A stretch of 64,000 nt of DNA from Epiperipatus broadwayi (taxonomy: Eukaryota > Onychophora > Udeonychophora > Euonychophora > Peripatidae), in contig JAQFVV010000012.1 in the NCBI GenBank assembly GCA_028023455.1, positions 10,454,499 through 10,518,498 on the forward strand, in the 5' to 3' direction. Shown here piece by piece: positions 1 to 11,157 of the stretch. The position numbers were made by a program, and so were the translations under genes. A model generated the notes under the pieces. That model saw only the letters and a program-made list of their open reading frames with translations, searched no databases and was not told the DNA's origin. Position 1 is the stretch's first letter. Each line of letters opens with the position of its first letter.

Positions 1-830
1 CTCCATGCTTTTATTTCAAGTTAAATCTAAAAATCTCCAATTGTGGTTAAAAAAAATATTATTTTATTTATTTTTAGTGTATAGTCAATAAAAACCTTTT
101 ATATTTTTTAAAAAAATATCTCTAGTCTTGCATTGGTGGTTGAGAGGTCAGCGCGACTGCCTTGCACTAGCAGGCGGTTGCCCGGGTTGCGGGTTCACGT
201 CCTGGCCGATGCTATGACACTTAAAAAAAATATCTATTATTTTTAAGTTTTTAGTATTGGCACAGTAAATGAAAGTGTAAAACTATATCATACTTTAAAT
301 TGACTGGACACTTATAATAGATATATATCATTAAACATTTCTGCTGTAAGTTAAAATATATACCCCTTATGTATATATTATATTTAGTATATATACATAA
401 TAATACATATATGAACTTCACTTGATATATATTTTACTTTATATCAATATCACACCCAATATATGTACATCATTAGATATTTCTACAGTAAGTTAGTATA
501 TAGATACTCTCAATGTTATATATATTTCTATTTTATATTCTTAATGTATTATTTTAGTATTTGTACATAATTATATATGTATAATAAATCAGCAACTAAG
601 TTTTATATATAAATTGATAAATTTATTATTTTAAAACAGTTGTTTTTTAAAAAATGCTGAAGAAAAAATTTGTAACCTTTTTTAACTTTTCACGATTGTT
701 TTAAATAATGTGATTTTTCTAATTTACCTTTTAAAAAAAAACAATCGTTTTAAAATAACAATAAAAACAGTTTTAAATAGAAAACCTAGTTACTGATTTA
801 TTATATATAATCAAAATTACTCCAAATCCA
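1..830. repeat. Foldback-type repeat, copy 1 (entered mid-element, interrupted by a SINE)
   Basis: The first ~320 bases match 24985-25125 directly and 24740-24920 in reverse complement; shared strings include TTTCAAGTTAAATCTAAAAA and a later AGTTTTTAGTATT segment. Bases ~540-800 form an internal palindrome that also has a counterpart at 24265-24660. The unit therefore has an inverted-repeat organisation, and the window starts inside it. The SINE at 122-220 splits this copy. No coding capacity is seen. Boundaries are approximate. Confidence 0.6.
122..220 (+). mobile_element. tRNA-derived SINE, copy 1, with target-site duplication
   Basis: A short GC-richer island in AT-rich DNA. Bases 130-212 fold like a tRNA with a long variable arm: acceptor halves GCATTGG (130-136) and CCGATGC (206-212) pair fully with one G-U. 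A B-box-like GGGTTCACGTCC lies at 191-202, and an A-box-like segment follows the acceptor. The body is flanked by TTAAAAAAATATCT (108-121) and the same string with one extra A (221-235), a target-site duplication. A related copy lies at 21692-21790. Related repeat copies at ~24800 and ~25120 lack the insertion. A working tRNA gene is unlikely, because the T-stem has a mismatch and the unit carries a conserved non-tRNA tail (TATGACA). Confidence 0.75.
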
Positions 831-940
831 CAATTCAACCATACTAACCAAAAAATAAACTCTAAAGCACAATGAATGCTTTCACTGCAACTAGCAGATT
901 TCTCAAGTGTAAAGAACTATATAATAACAACATATTTAAA

Positions 941-1140
941 TTAAACATTACCCCAATTCCACTTACACATATCATTAATATTAAAAGAACTTTTAAATAA
1001 GTTAATTGCTTCAGAATCATAAATATTTAACATTAAAGATTCTTTAACTCTTCTTTTTATTTCATTCCTCTCAAAGTACACAACCTTAACTTCATCAAAA
1101 TTAAGTGTGGCCTGTATCTTTTTCATGAATATATAAATCA
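941..1140 (-). pseudogene. Penelope-like element, C-terminal fragment
   Basis: An open frame of about 61 codons on the minus strand reads ...FDEVKVVYFERNEIKRR, then VKESLMLN, then a weak AINL/NINDMCKW ending. This resembles the stretch after the GIY-YIG nuclease of Penelope-like elements, where a conserved glutamate, a basic RRxKEs motif and a terminal Trp recur. That is family knowledge recalled without a search. A homologous minus-strand stretch appears at 6690-6840. No reverse transcriptase is attached on this side. Most likely a truncated relic. Confidence 0.5.
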
Positions 1141-1297
1141 GATCTAAGATATTTATTTCTAACTCTATTTTTGCATACGTTTACTCTTTTATTTAAGCCC
1201 AAACTACTTTGATCTATATATACTTTCTTAGAAAAACAATGTTAGAATTAATAGGTCAAATTTCTATTATCAGAAGTAGTCATTTGGAAAAATAAAT

Positions 1298-1474
1298 AAA
1301 GTTTATTGTAGTGATAAGGTAATTGAGAGTAATGTTTCTATTAATAAGGTTGTTAATCTTTCTGATATTAAGTTAAATGATAGAGAATTAGAAATTCTTG
1401 GTAAAGATCCTAAAATTAAGTTTCTTTTCATTCATCAAATGAAAAGCCTAAAAATAATTAACTACAAAATGTGA
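1298..1474 (+). pseudogene. Penelope-like element, N-terminal fragment
   Basis: A plus-strand frame encodes NKVVNLSDIKLNDRELEIL followed by GKDPKIKF. The pattern 'vNLS..xL...E...L.kG..F' is typical of the region just before the reverse transcriptase in Penelope-like elements. The frame ends at TGA near 1474, and I see no downstream RT motifs. It sits back-to-back with the minus-strand C-terminal fragment at 941-1140, so two oppositely oriented partial copies probably meet here. Confidence 0.45.
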
Positions 1475-1479
1475 AATTA

Positions 1480-2480
1480 TTGAATGTTTTTCATATTTTT
1501 CCCACCCTCTGTTCTATATCTATCAAACTAGATGACATACTAAAATGATTAATATATCAATTTTCAAGCAATTCTATTGAATTGAAATATATTAAACCTC
1601 GATTTTAAAATTTCATTTTATCTTGAAAAAGACCAAAAATGAACAAACAAATAAACAGATTATCCAAAATCAATAAAAGCATTAAAAAAAAAAAAAAGCA
1701 GGAAAAAACTAAAATTATGGAATTTACAGATATATAAAACTTCCAATGATCAAACTCTATATTTCTGCCTTAGGAAATCATTTTCTGTATAGAAAAAAGT
1801 AATTGCAATAGTAATATTACACACACATATATATATATAATTATCAAGTGATTTTTATTTTATTTTTTTAAATAAAAACTTAACATAGATTTAATTCTAA
1901 AATAATTAATACTAACTTATTTCTAAACATTATCATTTCTAATTAATACAGTAAATCATTTAGAATATACTGCTAATATCACAAATAACTCATAAAAAAA
2001 ATAAACCCAAAACAAAACTTTTAAAAAAGTTAGTTTTTTTTTATTATATTTTTACCTTATCTACTAATAAATATTTTGTCCAATAACATACTCATTATAG
2101 AAGTAAAAAAAAGTTTCTATTTTCAAAATCTGCATTTTAATTTGGCTTTTTTTTTAAAAAGAAAATTTGTGACAAAATATTAATTATGTATTCACATTAT
2201 TAAAAAATTAATTTCATTATTTATATATGTAATTATCGATGCTTATAAAAACAATAATAAATATTATAAAAATAACAACAACAACAAACTCATGCATGCA
2301 AAATGATAAAGGTTTTTTTTAACCTGATATTATGACATTCTATGTACTCACAATTTCATATTAATAAGTATAAACATTTGCTTAATAACATATATTGTTG
2401 ATTTTCCTTGAAGAGAATATAAATGGATCTTTAATTAATATTAAGTAGATTAAAATATAATCCAAAGTTGAAAAACTTTT
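1480..2480. other. AT-rich spacer, nothing recognised
   Basis: Long A and T runs, a short (TA)n near 1826-1840 and no frame with recognisable motifs on either strand. Confidence 0.6.
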
Positions 2481-2485
2481 ATGTA

Positions 2486-3400
2486 CACCTGGGTCTCATT
2501 TTATGCGGTAAATAGGTTCCTCAGAAAACACGCACAAAAGAAATCACACAAAAATAGACTTAATTTACCTTGAAAAATGGGGATAGGGGTTGTAATTTTC
2601 AGAAATCGCATAAAAGCAAAGCAAGAAGAAAAAATTACTTTGAAATTCACATTAAAAAAATAAGAAAATAAAGTATGACTAATAAAAAATTTCAAATATT
2701 TGAAAAAAAATAATACAAGACAAACTTTTTAAACTTTTTTTATTAACTACAGTATTTAATTTTACATTTTTTCATGCATATTTTAATCATTACGGTTATT
2801 TGACTATTTGACAATATGTGTTCATTTGTGAAATGTTAAAAAATCAAATTCATCATGTGACATACAACTAGCGCTACTTTCAGTCTTGAGCTATGTTAAT
2901 GGTTTTTTGTTTCTATATTTAAAAAATGACATCGTAATCAAAACAAAAAGATTATAGATCATCATTAAAAAGATTATTTTCAGTTTATAAAATCAATAAA
3001 ATCTTCGTTATTATTTATTTTAAAAATCTAAAAAATTATTTATTTCTGTTATAATTAACAAAATACGTTTTAAAAGTTTAAAATTTTTGAATATTTATTG
3101 CGATATTTTTATATGTAAATATAAATCTATTATTATTATTATTTACTCATTAATATAAATAGGTTATTTACATAGAAGCTAATATTCTAGTTACAGCTTC
3201 AGGCCATATTCACGTCAGCTGCTAATATAACGTTATATTTTGAAGAAAAAAAAGTATTTCAAGTCAAAATAAGTTATTAATAATTTAAATTTCTTGATAT
3301 CTAATAAATATAGTGAAATATGAAGGATATTAAGAAGAAACATGAATCACATAACTTCAAAATGGCATTAAAATAATCCACATAAAACGAGACCCAGGTG
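2486..3400 (-). mobile_element. Tigger-type MITE (deletion derivative), 915 bp
   Basis: Inverted ends CACCTGGGTCTCATTTTATG (left) and the complement of CATAAAACGAGACCCAGGTG (right) are bounded by TA on both sides (2484-2485, 3401-3402), as expected for the Tc1/mariner-pogo superfamily. Its left 130 bp match in reverse the right end of the element at 29052-30408, and its right end matches that element's left end. It is therefore the same family in opposite orientation. The interior is AT-rich and keeps no transposase motif. Confidence 0.8.
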
Positions 3401-3484
3401 TAAATGCAATAAAATTAGACCTGAGAGCATTGCACCTAGATCTTAGGCTCCTCACTGACAAAGGCCAGAAGCAAGAAACTAGTC

Positions 3485-3644
3485 TGGGGATATTGGATGA
3501 GTAGGCACTAGATGGGGATTTTATGCACAAGCCTTCTGGCATCCATTGATTACTCTGGCTTGCACTGAGTGGCAATACATATAGAGAGTTTTGCCTGTTT
3601 TAATAACAGTTAAGAGCAAGCATAAGAAATAGTGATCATGTGAT
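3485..3644 (-). repeat. Half copy of the foldback repeat found at 7790-8053
   Basis: Contains TTTTATGCACAAGCCTTCTG, GGCATCCATTGATTACTCTG and GCACTGAGTGGCA, then a GAGAGTTTTGCCTG segment and a tail running to the GTGATCATGTGATG region. It matches 7790-7946 in reverse complement, but the second arm is absent. It lies 85 bp after the Tigger MITE. The small minus-strand open frame here is part of this repeat and not a gene. Confidence 0.65.
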
Positions 3645-5540
3645 GTTATAACTTTTTTATATTTTCTTGGCTACAAAAATCATACCTATAAATACTTCTC
3701 AATTCTCTAAAATTCCTATAAATATCTGGAATTCTCTCATCTATGACTGAAGGTATATTTCTGGAATGGATAAATACACTTAATATTGTTTTCCCACCCT
3801 CTTTACTTAAATTTTTTTTTCCAAAAAACATCTCTTATTAATGATGTACTTTTTGTTTTAAAAATATGGCATTTACAAAAATATTACATAATAACGTTTA
3901 ATTTGTAAACAGAGTAATGAAAATTAGAATTCTTCTTTAGAAATCTAAATTATTCACATATTTGGTCTTGAGTCACAACATTCAGTCAATGAAAAATTCT
4001 CATTTCCTTATGAAATTAATAAGGTATTGTCAATCATGAAAAATGTCCATATAATGCTGACATCTTCAAATTTGTTTTTCAGTTAATATGTTAAAATTAT
4101 AACTACAGAAAAAAAAAGTTGCTAACTGCAATTAAATATTATAGAGAGATTTAAAATGACATAGAGAAGATATAATGATGGCAGCACTGTTGTAGTGCCT
4201 AAAACTGCAAAATCTGCATTAGATTAGTACTAAAATTCACCTCATTAAAGCTAACAAAAAATTATATTTAAAATTTAATTTATTTTTTTTTTAAAAAAAA
4301 AAATCTACTATGGTCAATCTATTTCAGTCAATTACAATTGTGTTATTGTTTTCTCTTGACTTGTTTTCTTCAAAAAGTAAATATTTTTGAATAAAATCTA
4401 AATCTCATTACACATTCTTTTTCACACTTATAGTCCTAAAAATTGCAATTACTTGGAAGCAAATTTCATCATCACATTTTAAAACTTATCTAGGAATGCC
4501 ATCAAATCTAATAAACATTTCATTTTTAAAAATTATGGATATTTTTTAACTTTATAATACTAAATATCATTGTTCAAATCAAAATTACTCAATAGGATCA
4601 TTAAATGCAGTCATCTTAATTCCTGTATCATAATTTTAAATTGATCAAAATATATCTTTCATAGTAAATAGGATACCAATATCATATTTCAAGTCTATAT
4701 GTTATTTTCAATACTTCTTATAGTTAGACATTGAACTTATAATTTAGCCCCATCCTTTCTTTCAATTAAATCATTAAATATCTGAGACCAAGTCAAAAAT
4801 AAATCTGTTTGTATTTTCAACACATTTCTTAATAGACTTTCATATCTCAATAAAATGATTAGCTTAAAAAATCCAAAATGACAATTTTAGTGATTATCAG
4901 CTGTTGAAAATTGTTATGACTAATATTATTTGTTTGAGATATATTACTATAACTTGAACTAATGATCTGTTTAACAAACAGTGCTTATAAACTATCTTGT
5001 AATATTATTATTTTTTATATATTTTTATTATTAAAGTATAGTACAGTTTAAAAGATGTAATAACATGCAAGTCTCTTTATAAAAAAATGTTCTGTCTAAA
5101 TAAAATATTAATAACAATCAATTTGTATATTGTGCAAAAATTCTATAACTATAGACCATCTGAAATTCAAAAAAACAATACCATTTATTGTGTCCATTAT
5201 GAAATAAAATATCCAAGAAATTTTTTTTTATATATATTGATGCAGCAACAAATGACTAACATTCTAATATTGGAATATAAACATGAATAAAGTAATCCCA
5301 TGTTTTACTGTGCAAAGCAGTTTTTAATATCATTGACCTTTCATTTATCAACTATTTAGAAATTCTAAGAACAAAAAATGTTAAGCTAAACTTCATAGAA
5401 AATCTAATACTATAGATTCATTTCACTCATTGATTATCCTGTCAAAAATTAACTTGCAGCCATCCAACTCTTCAATTATTTTTTTCTCCTTTGAAAAATG
5501 ATCTTCACTAAGAGCCAATGTACTAATTATAATTATATAT
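3645..5540. other. AT-rich spacer, nothing recognised
   Basis: No motif-bearing frame or obvious repeat was found by eye. The short open frame near 5087 is low-complexity and without recognisable domains. Confidence 0.55.
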
Positions 5541-5543
5541 TGG

Positions 5544-6030
5544 ATTATTTCCATCATCTAGAATTAATTGTTAAACATCTTTGGAAAAATTCAAACTTTA
5601 TTTAAACTTTTCAAATACATTCAATTGTTAATAATAACACAGTAGTGTTTTTTATTTTATTTTCATAGCTAATAGAACCAGTGACGTTACTAACATGAGA
5701 AATGGACCTGGGGCTTGAGATTTATGAAACATTGAATTTAAATTGATGCTCTAATCAATTAGGCTATTCTGTCAAAGATTAACTGGTTTAATGTCATTTG
5801 ACTTCAGTATTGACAAATTTAGGAGTCCTGGGTTTGATTCCCACACTAGTACTAACATGGTCAGACCAATAAATAACACCTGAAGAAGAGTGGAAAATAG
5901 TATTACAAAAATTATTGAACTTTATATTAATCTGTGTGCTACTAACAGTTGATTATATGTGATAAGTTTTAATAAATTTTGAATTTTTCTAAAGATATTT
6001 ATACAATTAATTCTAGGTGATGGAAATAAT
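5544..6030. mobile_element. Terminal-inverted-repeat element of ~490 bp with a B-box-like core
   Basis: The left end reads ATTATTTCCATCATCTAGAA and continues into TTAATTG...CATCTTTGGAAAAATTC. The reverse complement of the right end reads ATTATTTCCATCACCTAGAA with the same continuation, giving inverted repeats of roughly 100 bp. Between them lies GGGTTTGATTCCCACACT (5830-5847), which resembles a tRNA B box and T-arm. A related sequence occurs at 63671-64000. No clear target duplication was found. The superfamily is unknown. Confidence 0.55.
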
Positions 6031-6039
6031 GCAACATAT

Positions 6040-6640
6040 ATTATAAGTAAAATGCAATCATAAATAAACTTGCAGACAAACACACCCACAATAATTTGCT
6101 TATCTAACTGTTAATAAATAATAAAAAATTAGCATGTACTGTTCCCTATTCATAAAGTAATGTTTTCAGTATTAAATTGTGTCAAACCTCATGACAATTT
6201 ATTATATAAATTAAACCATTTATTTAAATTAGTTCTGTGTTTTTAATAAAAATCTTCTTATACAATAAAAACATATAAGTTAAAAAGACAAATGCATCTA
6301 ATGAACTCAAATATCCCTGCCTTCTATCAGATTTTTCATTAGTTTATTATTATTATAGCCAGTTCTCTTGGTGTTCCTGAATCAGGAGGAGTTTTTGCCA
6401 GAACATTAATATTTCCCATTTTAAAAATCAACTACTATGCCAATACTTCCATAACAAATATAAATTTATCAGGATATTTTGCATCAAACTCTTTAGCAAA
6501 TAACAATTGTGAAGCATTATTTCTTTTCTATATTTAAAAATACTATATATATAACTAAATACACCTATTCACAATTGAATCACTAGACAAAATTAAATTG
6601 CAAATGCACTACAGATGTTTTCCCTGCCAATATAGATTTC
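6040..6640. other. AT-rich spacer, nothing recognised
   Basis: No supported feature. A slightly less AT-rich patch near 6360-6410 shows no motif. Confidence 0.5.
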
Positions 6641-6689
6641 TGAAATGCAACATAAATACAACATTATAACCTATCTTTCCATCATTTCA

Positions 6690-6840
6690 GCTCATATTCC
6701 AATTATCTTTAATACAAAAATTTTTTTAAATAAATTAATAACTTCAGAATCATATATCTATTTTAAAAAATTGTTTAATTTTGCCTCACCCCTCCCACCA
6801 TTCTTTTCAAAGATGATAACATTAGCCTGCTGAAACATAA
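6690..6840 (-). pseudogene. Penelope-like element, small C-terminal scrap
   Basis: AAATAAATTAATAACTTCAG and the next ~80 bases align with 985-1085, the minus-strand Penelope C-terminal fragment (shared TTCAGAATCATA and a TTCAAAG...ACA end). The frame is broken. The plus-strand open frame across 6645-6833 is the shadow of this relic. Confidence 0.35.
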
Positions 6841-6849
6841 TCTTTTCTT

Positions 6850-7785
6850 TGAAAATAATCTAAAGATTTATTGTTTTGAAATTACTAATTTATGCAAAAA
6901 AAAATTTATTTTTTGATACAAAGGTCATTGGAATTTAAGTTGAATTAGGATGAGGTAGATAGTACACATTTGTTTTGGGTTGTGTTAGTTTTGTACTTAG
7001 AAAGTCTGTTTGTCAGGAAAACCAATGGTACTGGATTCATAATTTAATTTGGACTTATAAATTGGTGTATTTATTTGATTATACTGAGTAGTTTAGTTTT
7101 TAGTATTTTATATATATATTAATTTTATTATTTAAAGATCATAATATATCAATGGAGAATATCCAAAATATTACAATAAATCTCTTATGGAACCTAACTT
7201 TTGGCACACTTAATATATCTAAATATCTGAACTTATGTGATATATCTTCAAGTATGTCCATTAACTACAATGAATTGAACAAAGAAAATGATTAATAATG
7301 CCAGAAAACATCAAATATGATCAAATGTAATGCTAGATTGTTGGTAATGTTCTACTATCTTAATTCATAAATCTGACTTTAAAAATTTAAATACACATTA
7401 AATATAACAATGAACTATAATTTAATGTATAAATATAAATATACTTTCTGCTTGAAAACTGATGCAGCAATGGGGCAATGAGAGACTATGACCACCCTAA
7501 TAATATGTCTGATCATTTTTGGCAATAATTTATCATGATTGCCAAATTGATTACTCCTAGTGACTTATGCATAAAAGTTTTTTTTTAATTATCTGTTGTA
7601 AGTTTTTCTTTTACATATAATTTTATCTTGTTGCTGTATTTTTTTTTTCATACTATCATTGGCAGTGAGAATATTTTATCCTTGCTGTAAATTTATATAA
7701 GTAATAGTGGTGATACTTACTACTAATGTATCTTTTCATATTGCCTCCTTCCCTCACTAAGACCTAATCTGTTTGTAAAATCTTA
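6850..7785. other. AT-rich spacer, nothing recognised
   Basis: No motif-bearing frame, tandem repeat or inverted repeat noticed. Confidence 0.5.
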
Positions 7786-7789
7786 AGCA

Positions 7790-8053
7790 TCACATCATCA
7801 TCATTTCTTATGCTTGCTCATAACTTTATTAAAACAGGAAAAACTCTCCATACAGTAGTGCCACTCAGTACAAGCTAGAGTAATCAATGGATGCCAGAAG
7901 GCTTGTGCATAAAATCCCTATCTAATGCCTACTCATCTAATATCCCCATCTAGAAATGAGTAGGCGCTAGGTAGGAATTTTATGCACAAGCCTTCTGGCA
8001 TCCATTGACTACTCTAGCTTGCACTGAGTGGCACTACTGTATGGAGAGTTTTG
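7790..8053. repeat. Short foldback element with ~100-bp inverted arms
   Basis: The left arm (7839-7946) contains ACTCTCCATACAGTAGTGCC, then the ATCAATGGATGCCAGAAGGC segment. The right arm (~7955-8053) is its reverse complement with few mismatches, ending CTACTGTATGGAGAGTTTTG. The spacer is about 10 bp, so the transcript would fold into a long hairpin. Other copies are single-armed: 3485-3644, 51919-52023 and a scrap at 10108-10160. No coding content. Confidence 0.8.
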
Positions 8054-8074
8054 TAAAACCTTGCCTGGTAATGC

Positions 8075-10100
8075 TACTACCATTTCATCTCTCAGGTTAT
8101 AATGAGAGATGCCAAAGTAAAAATATCTCTTAATTTAATTAAATATTTACATTTACTAAAGAGCGTCAGTATAAAATAATGAAGTCCTTAAAATCATATT
8201 TAAATAAGAGTTTATCTAAAAACTGCTTAGTCTGTATAATTATTTTTTTCTTTATCAAATATGATAAATTTTTCTAGTCTAATTTTTTAAAAAGGAATGA
8301 CATGTATGTCTTGTTTCTTATTTTAACTTATTAAAAGTTAAAATTGTTATTTTGATTCAACCCGGTAACAATGACCAACAAAAATATAAAATTAATCTAA
8401 ATGCAGGCTAATGCTTTGAAAGCAAATCCTGCCTTTTAATCAACCGCCAATATTTTTCTTATCACTTTTATCCAGAACATATTTTTTATTAATAATGGTA
8501 ATATTCTACAAAACTATTTAAAAAATAAAAACTAACAAAATAAACACATTTATGAATAGAGGAGGGGTGATAGGAGGAGAGGTAGGAGGGGAAATGTGCA
8601 GTCCTTTAACAAATGTGTTCTTCAGATAAGGTAGTTTTCTTTTACTATTGACCTGCATTCTCGATTCAAATATAGATTAAATTAGACATAGCAGTTACAA
8701 TCATTTCTGAAATAAATGTTTCTCTATTCTCACTGACAGATTTGTATGGTGTACTAAAGAAAATTGTATAGACTGCGGCTGTGATTTGAAAAGTCTCCAG
8801 TGAAATGGACATGATTTTAGAATATCAGAATTCCATCATTCTGAAGTCATTACCATCACCTGACACTGTTATTATACAAACATTAATTCAGCTATAGAAG
8901 CAAAAACGATTTGTATAACATAGCTGACATACTTTTGAAATGTGCACCTTTCTTTACCCAATTCTTCCTCCCCTTTAAGCATTATTTGAATAATCCCCCT
9001 CTCCCCCCACTTTTTTCCTTCCTTTTTTATTTGTATTCAAATTTTATTCCTAAATGATTTGAAATTTTTTGAAAAGAAATATTATAGAAGACAATGTAGT
9101 GTGAATAAGATCTTATTTTATGAGTCATATTTTGTGACTTTTAATTAGAGGTCTTCGTTTTCGTGGCACTAGAAAATGTAAATACAGTTGAATCAGTATC
9201 ATTAAAGTTTGCTTAGCCATGCTTTTGACTTGCTTCTTTCTTTCTCACCAACTCAACCCCTTCATTCTATCAATGTTCAGTTAACCTTCCCAGTAATGCT
9301 ATTTCAAATGGTAAAATTTGATACATTGAATAACAAATGCAAGGAATAAAACTTCAACTTAATTTTTAAAAAAAATTAAAATGATTTTGAAGAGAATCGC
9401 CAAATCGAAAAATAATTTAATTTTGTGCAATTGATTTTTAAGATATAATATTTTAAAATATAAAATTATATGTAGATACATTTCTATAAGTATGTATATA
9501 CAAGTACGTGAGCATGTACCTTCAGCTAAACATTTACTACAAACACATTTCTATTGGAGTTCTAGTGCAATTTTACATTTTAAAAACTTAAAGATATATA
9601 CATGATTATTATGTTGTCAAGTAAATCTTCAATTTTTAAAAAAAGTATTTTTTATATTGTATATGTATCTCTTGGTACGATCATTAGTATATATATAACA
9701 AACTAAAGTAAAACTATATGCCGTATAAGAACCCTACAATATATCTAATACATTAAAAAGATCCATATTAATATACATACAAGAACATATACAAAAATGT
9801 ACAACTCTATTATCGAAGTCTAATATCAATATGAACATACAAATAGACATATATGCATAAATATATTGTAATGATATATGTGATAAGACTATAGGGCAGT
9901 GGATTACATTAAATAATGAATATAAACATCAATGCAGCACAAATGACAAAGAGTACATTTTAGTGCATGCAAACTCCATCCAAATCTTATTATCAATGAT
10001 GTCTAAATTCAATTTAGCCAAAATAAAAATAATGAAGTAAATATTAAATATATATGGCTGGTTGTGATAATTTTTTCGTTAATAAACCAAATATCTTCCT
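8075..10100. other. AT-rich spacer with purine-rich and pyrimidine-rich patches
   Basis: A purine-rich run lies at about 8558-8600 and a C/T-rich run at about 8950-9030. No coding motif or repeat family was recognised. Confidence 0.5.
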
Positions 10101-10107
10101 TATATAT

Positions 10108-10160
10108 ATTCCAACAGGCAAAACTCTCTATACACATTGCCAAAAATTGTGATCATGTTA
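10108..10160 (+). repeat. Scrap of the 7.8-kb foldback family
   Basis: AACAGGCAAAACTCTCTATA followed by GTGATCATGTTATG shares the outer arm of the foldback at 7839 and the tail seen at 3600-3644; the central part is missing. Confidence 0.35.
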
Positions 10161-10169
10161 TGTATATTC

Positions 10170-11155
10170 CAATGGTATGTAAATGCAACTCATAGTCAAG
10201 CTAAATGTTACTCCCATTGAAATCCAATTTCTTTTCAAATGTACAAAAATTTGCAATATGATAGAAATTTTTATCAAACGTTTTTGTTACTTATTTTATT
10301 ACAAATTACATCAAGTATGTATGTGCATACTATTTTGAAATGTATTGGCAAAGTGGACATTAATGAGATCTATCTATGGAGAGATCACATATGTATATTT
10401 ATGATTTGTGCAAATTTGTGGTTGTATATTTTAGTCATAGTTTTACTATTAACTAAATGTCCTATTTCATATTTTTTCAAAAAATATGGGATGTAGATTT
10501 TATTAAGCAATTTAAATGTTTATGATATATAATTTTTCCACAGTTAATATTTATAATTATTGTTTAAAATTAATGTCATGTTTTTTTAAACAATTATAGA
10601 AAAAAACTTATTGAAAATAAACCTGGATTGTTTTTAGTTATGTTGTTTCTATTTTCAACAGTAAATAATAATGAAACAGATGTTTAGGAATTATCAGGAA
10701 AATATCATCCAGAAATATGGCCCAAAATTGCTTTTAATTATTCTAAATTATTTTTATTCTTATTTTATTTAAGAAGACTTGTTTCTTTGACAATTCGTTG
10801 CACTATTTACAAATCTTTTAAAACAAGAATTAATATTTAGACATTTTTATTTTAATTAATTATTTATTTATGTACTTTATTTTAATTTCAGACTTTGGAC
10901 ATAAATTTATTTAAATTTTTTGTTAATATGACTTCAGAAAATTTCAAAAAATGAAAATACAAACAAGAAAATAGAAGCTTTCAGAAAGAATGGGTAAAAA
11001 AAATTTGCTTTTATTGAGAATAATAAAAAGTTGTGCCTTATTTGTAAAGTTACAATTGCAAACTACAAAATTATGAAATAAGTCATCCCCACTTTTCAAC
11101 TCAATATCCACAGAATTCAAAATTGTGAACAGAGAAACTTAATTAAGTCATTGCA
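10170..11155. other. AT-rich spacer, nothing recognised
   Basis: An 85-codon hydrophobic open frame at 10239-10496 (+) has no recognisable family signature and is treated as chance. Otherwise nothing is seen. Confidence 0.5.
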
Positions 11156-11157
11156 AT

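Noticed and set aside
130-212. Functional tRNA gene
   Set aside because: Tail and flanks are shared with a second copy, a target duplication surrounds it, the T-stem has a mismatch, and the anticodon arm differs strongly between copies; a SINE explains it better.
3357-3575. 72-codon minus-strand open frame
   Set aside because: Covers the Tigger MITE end and the foldback repeat arm; a repeat translation.
10239-10496. 85-codon hydrophobic open frame, possible membrane protein
   Set aside because: Composition follows the AT-rich background; no motif, no conserved partner in the window and no supporting splice context.
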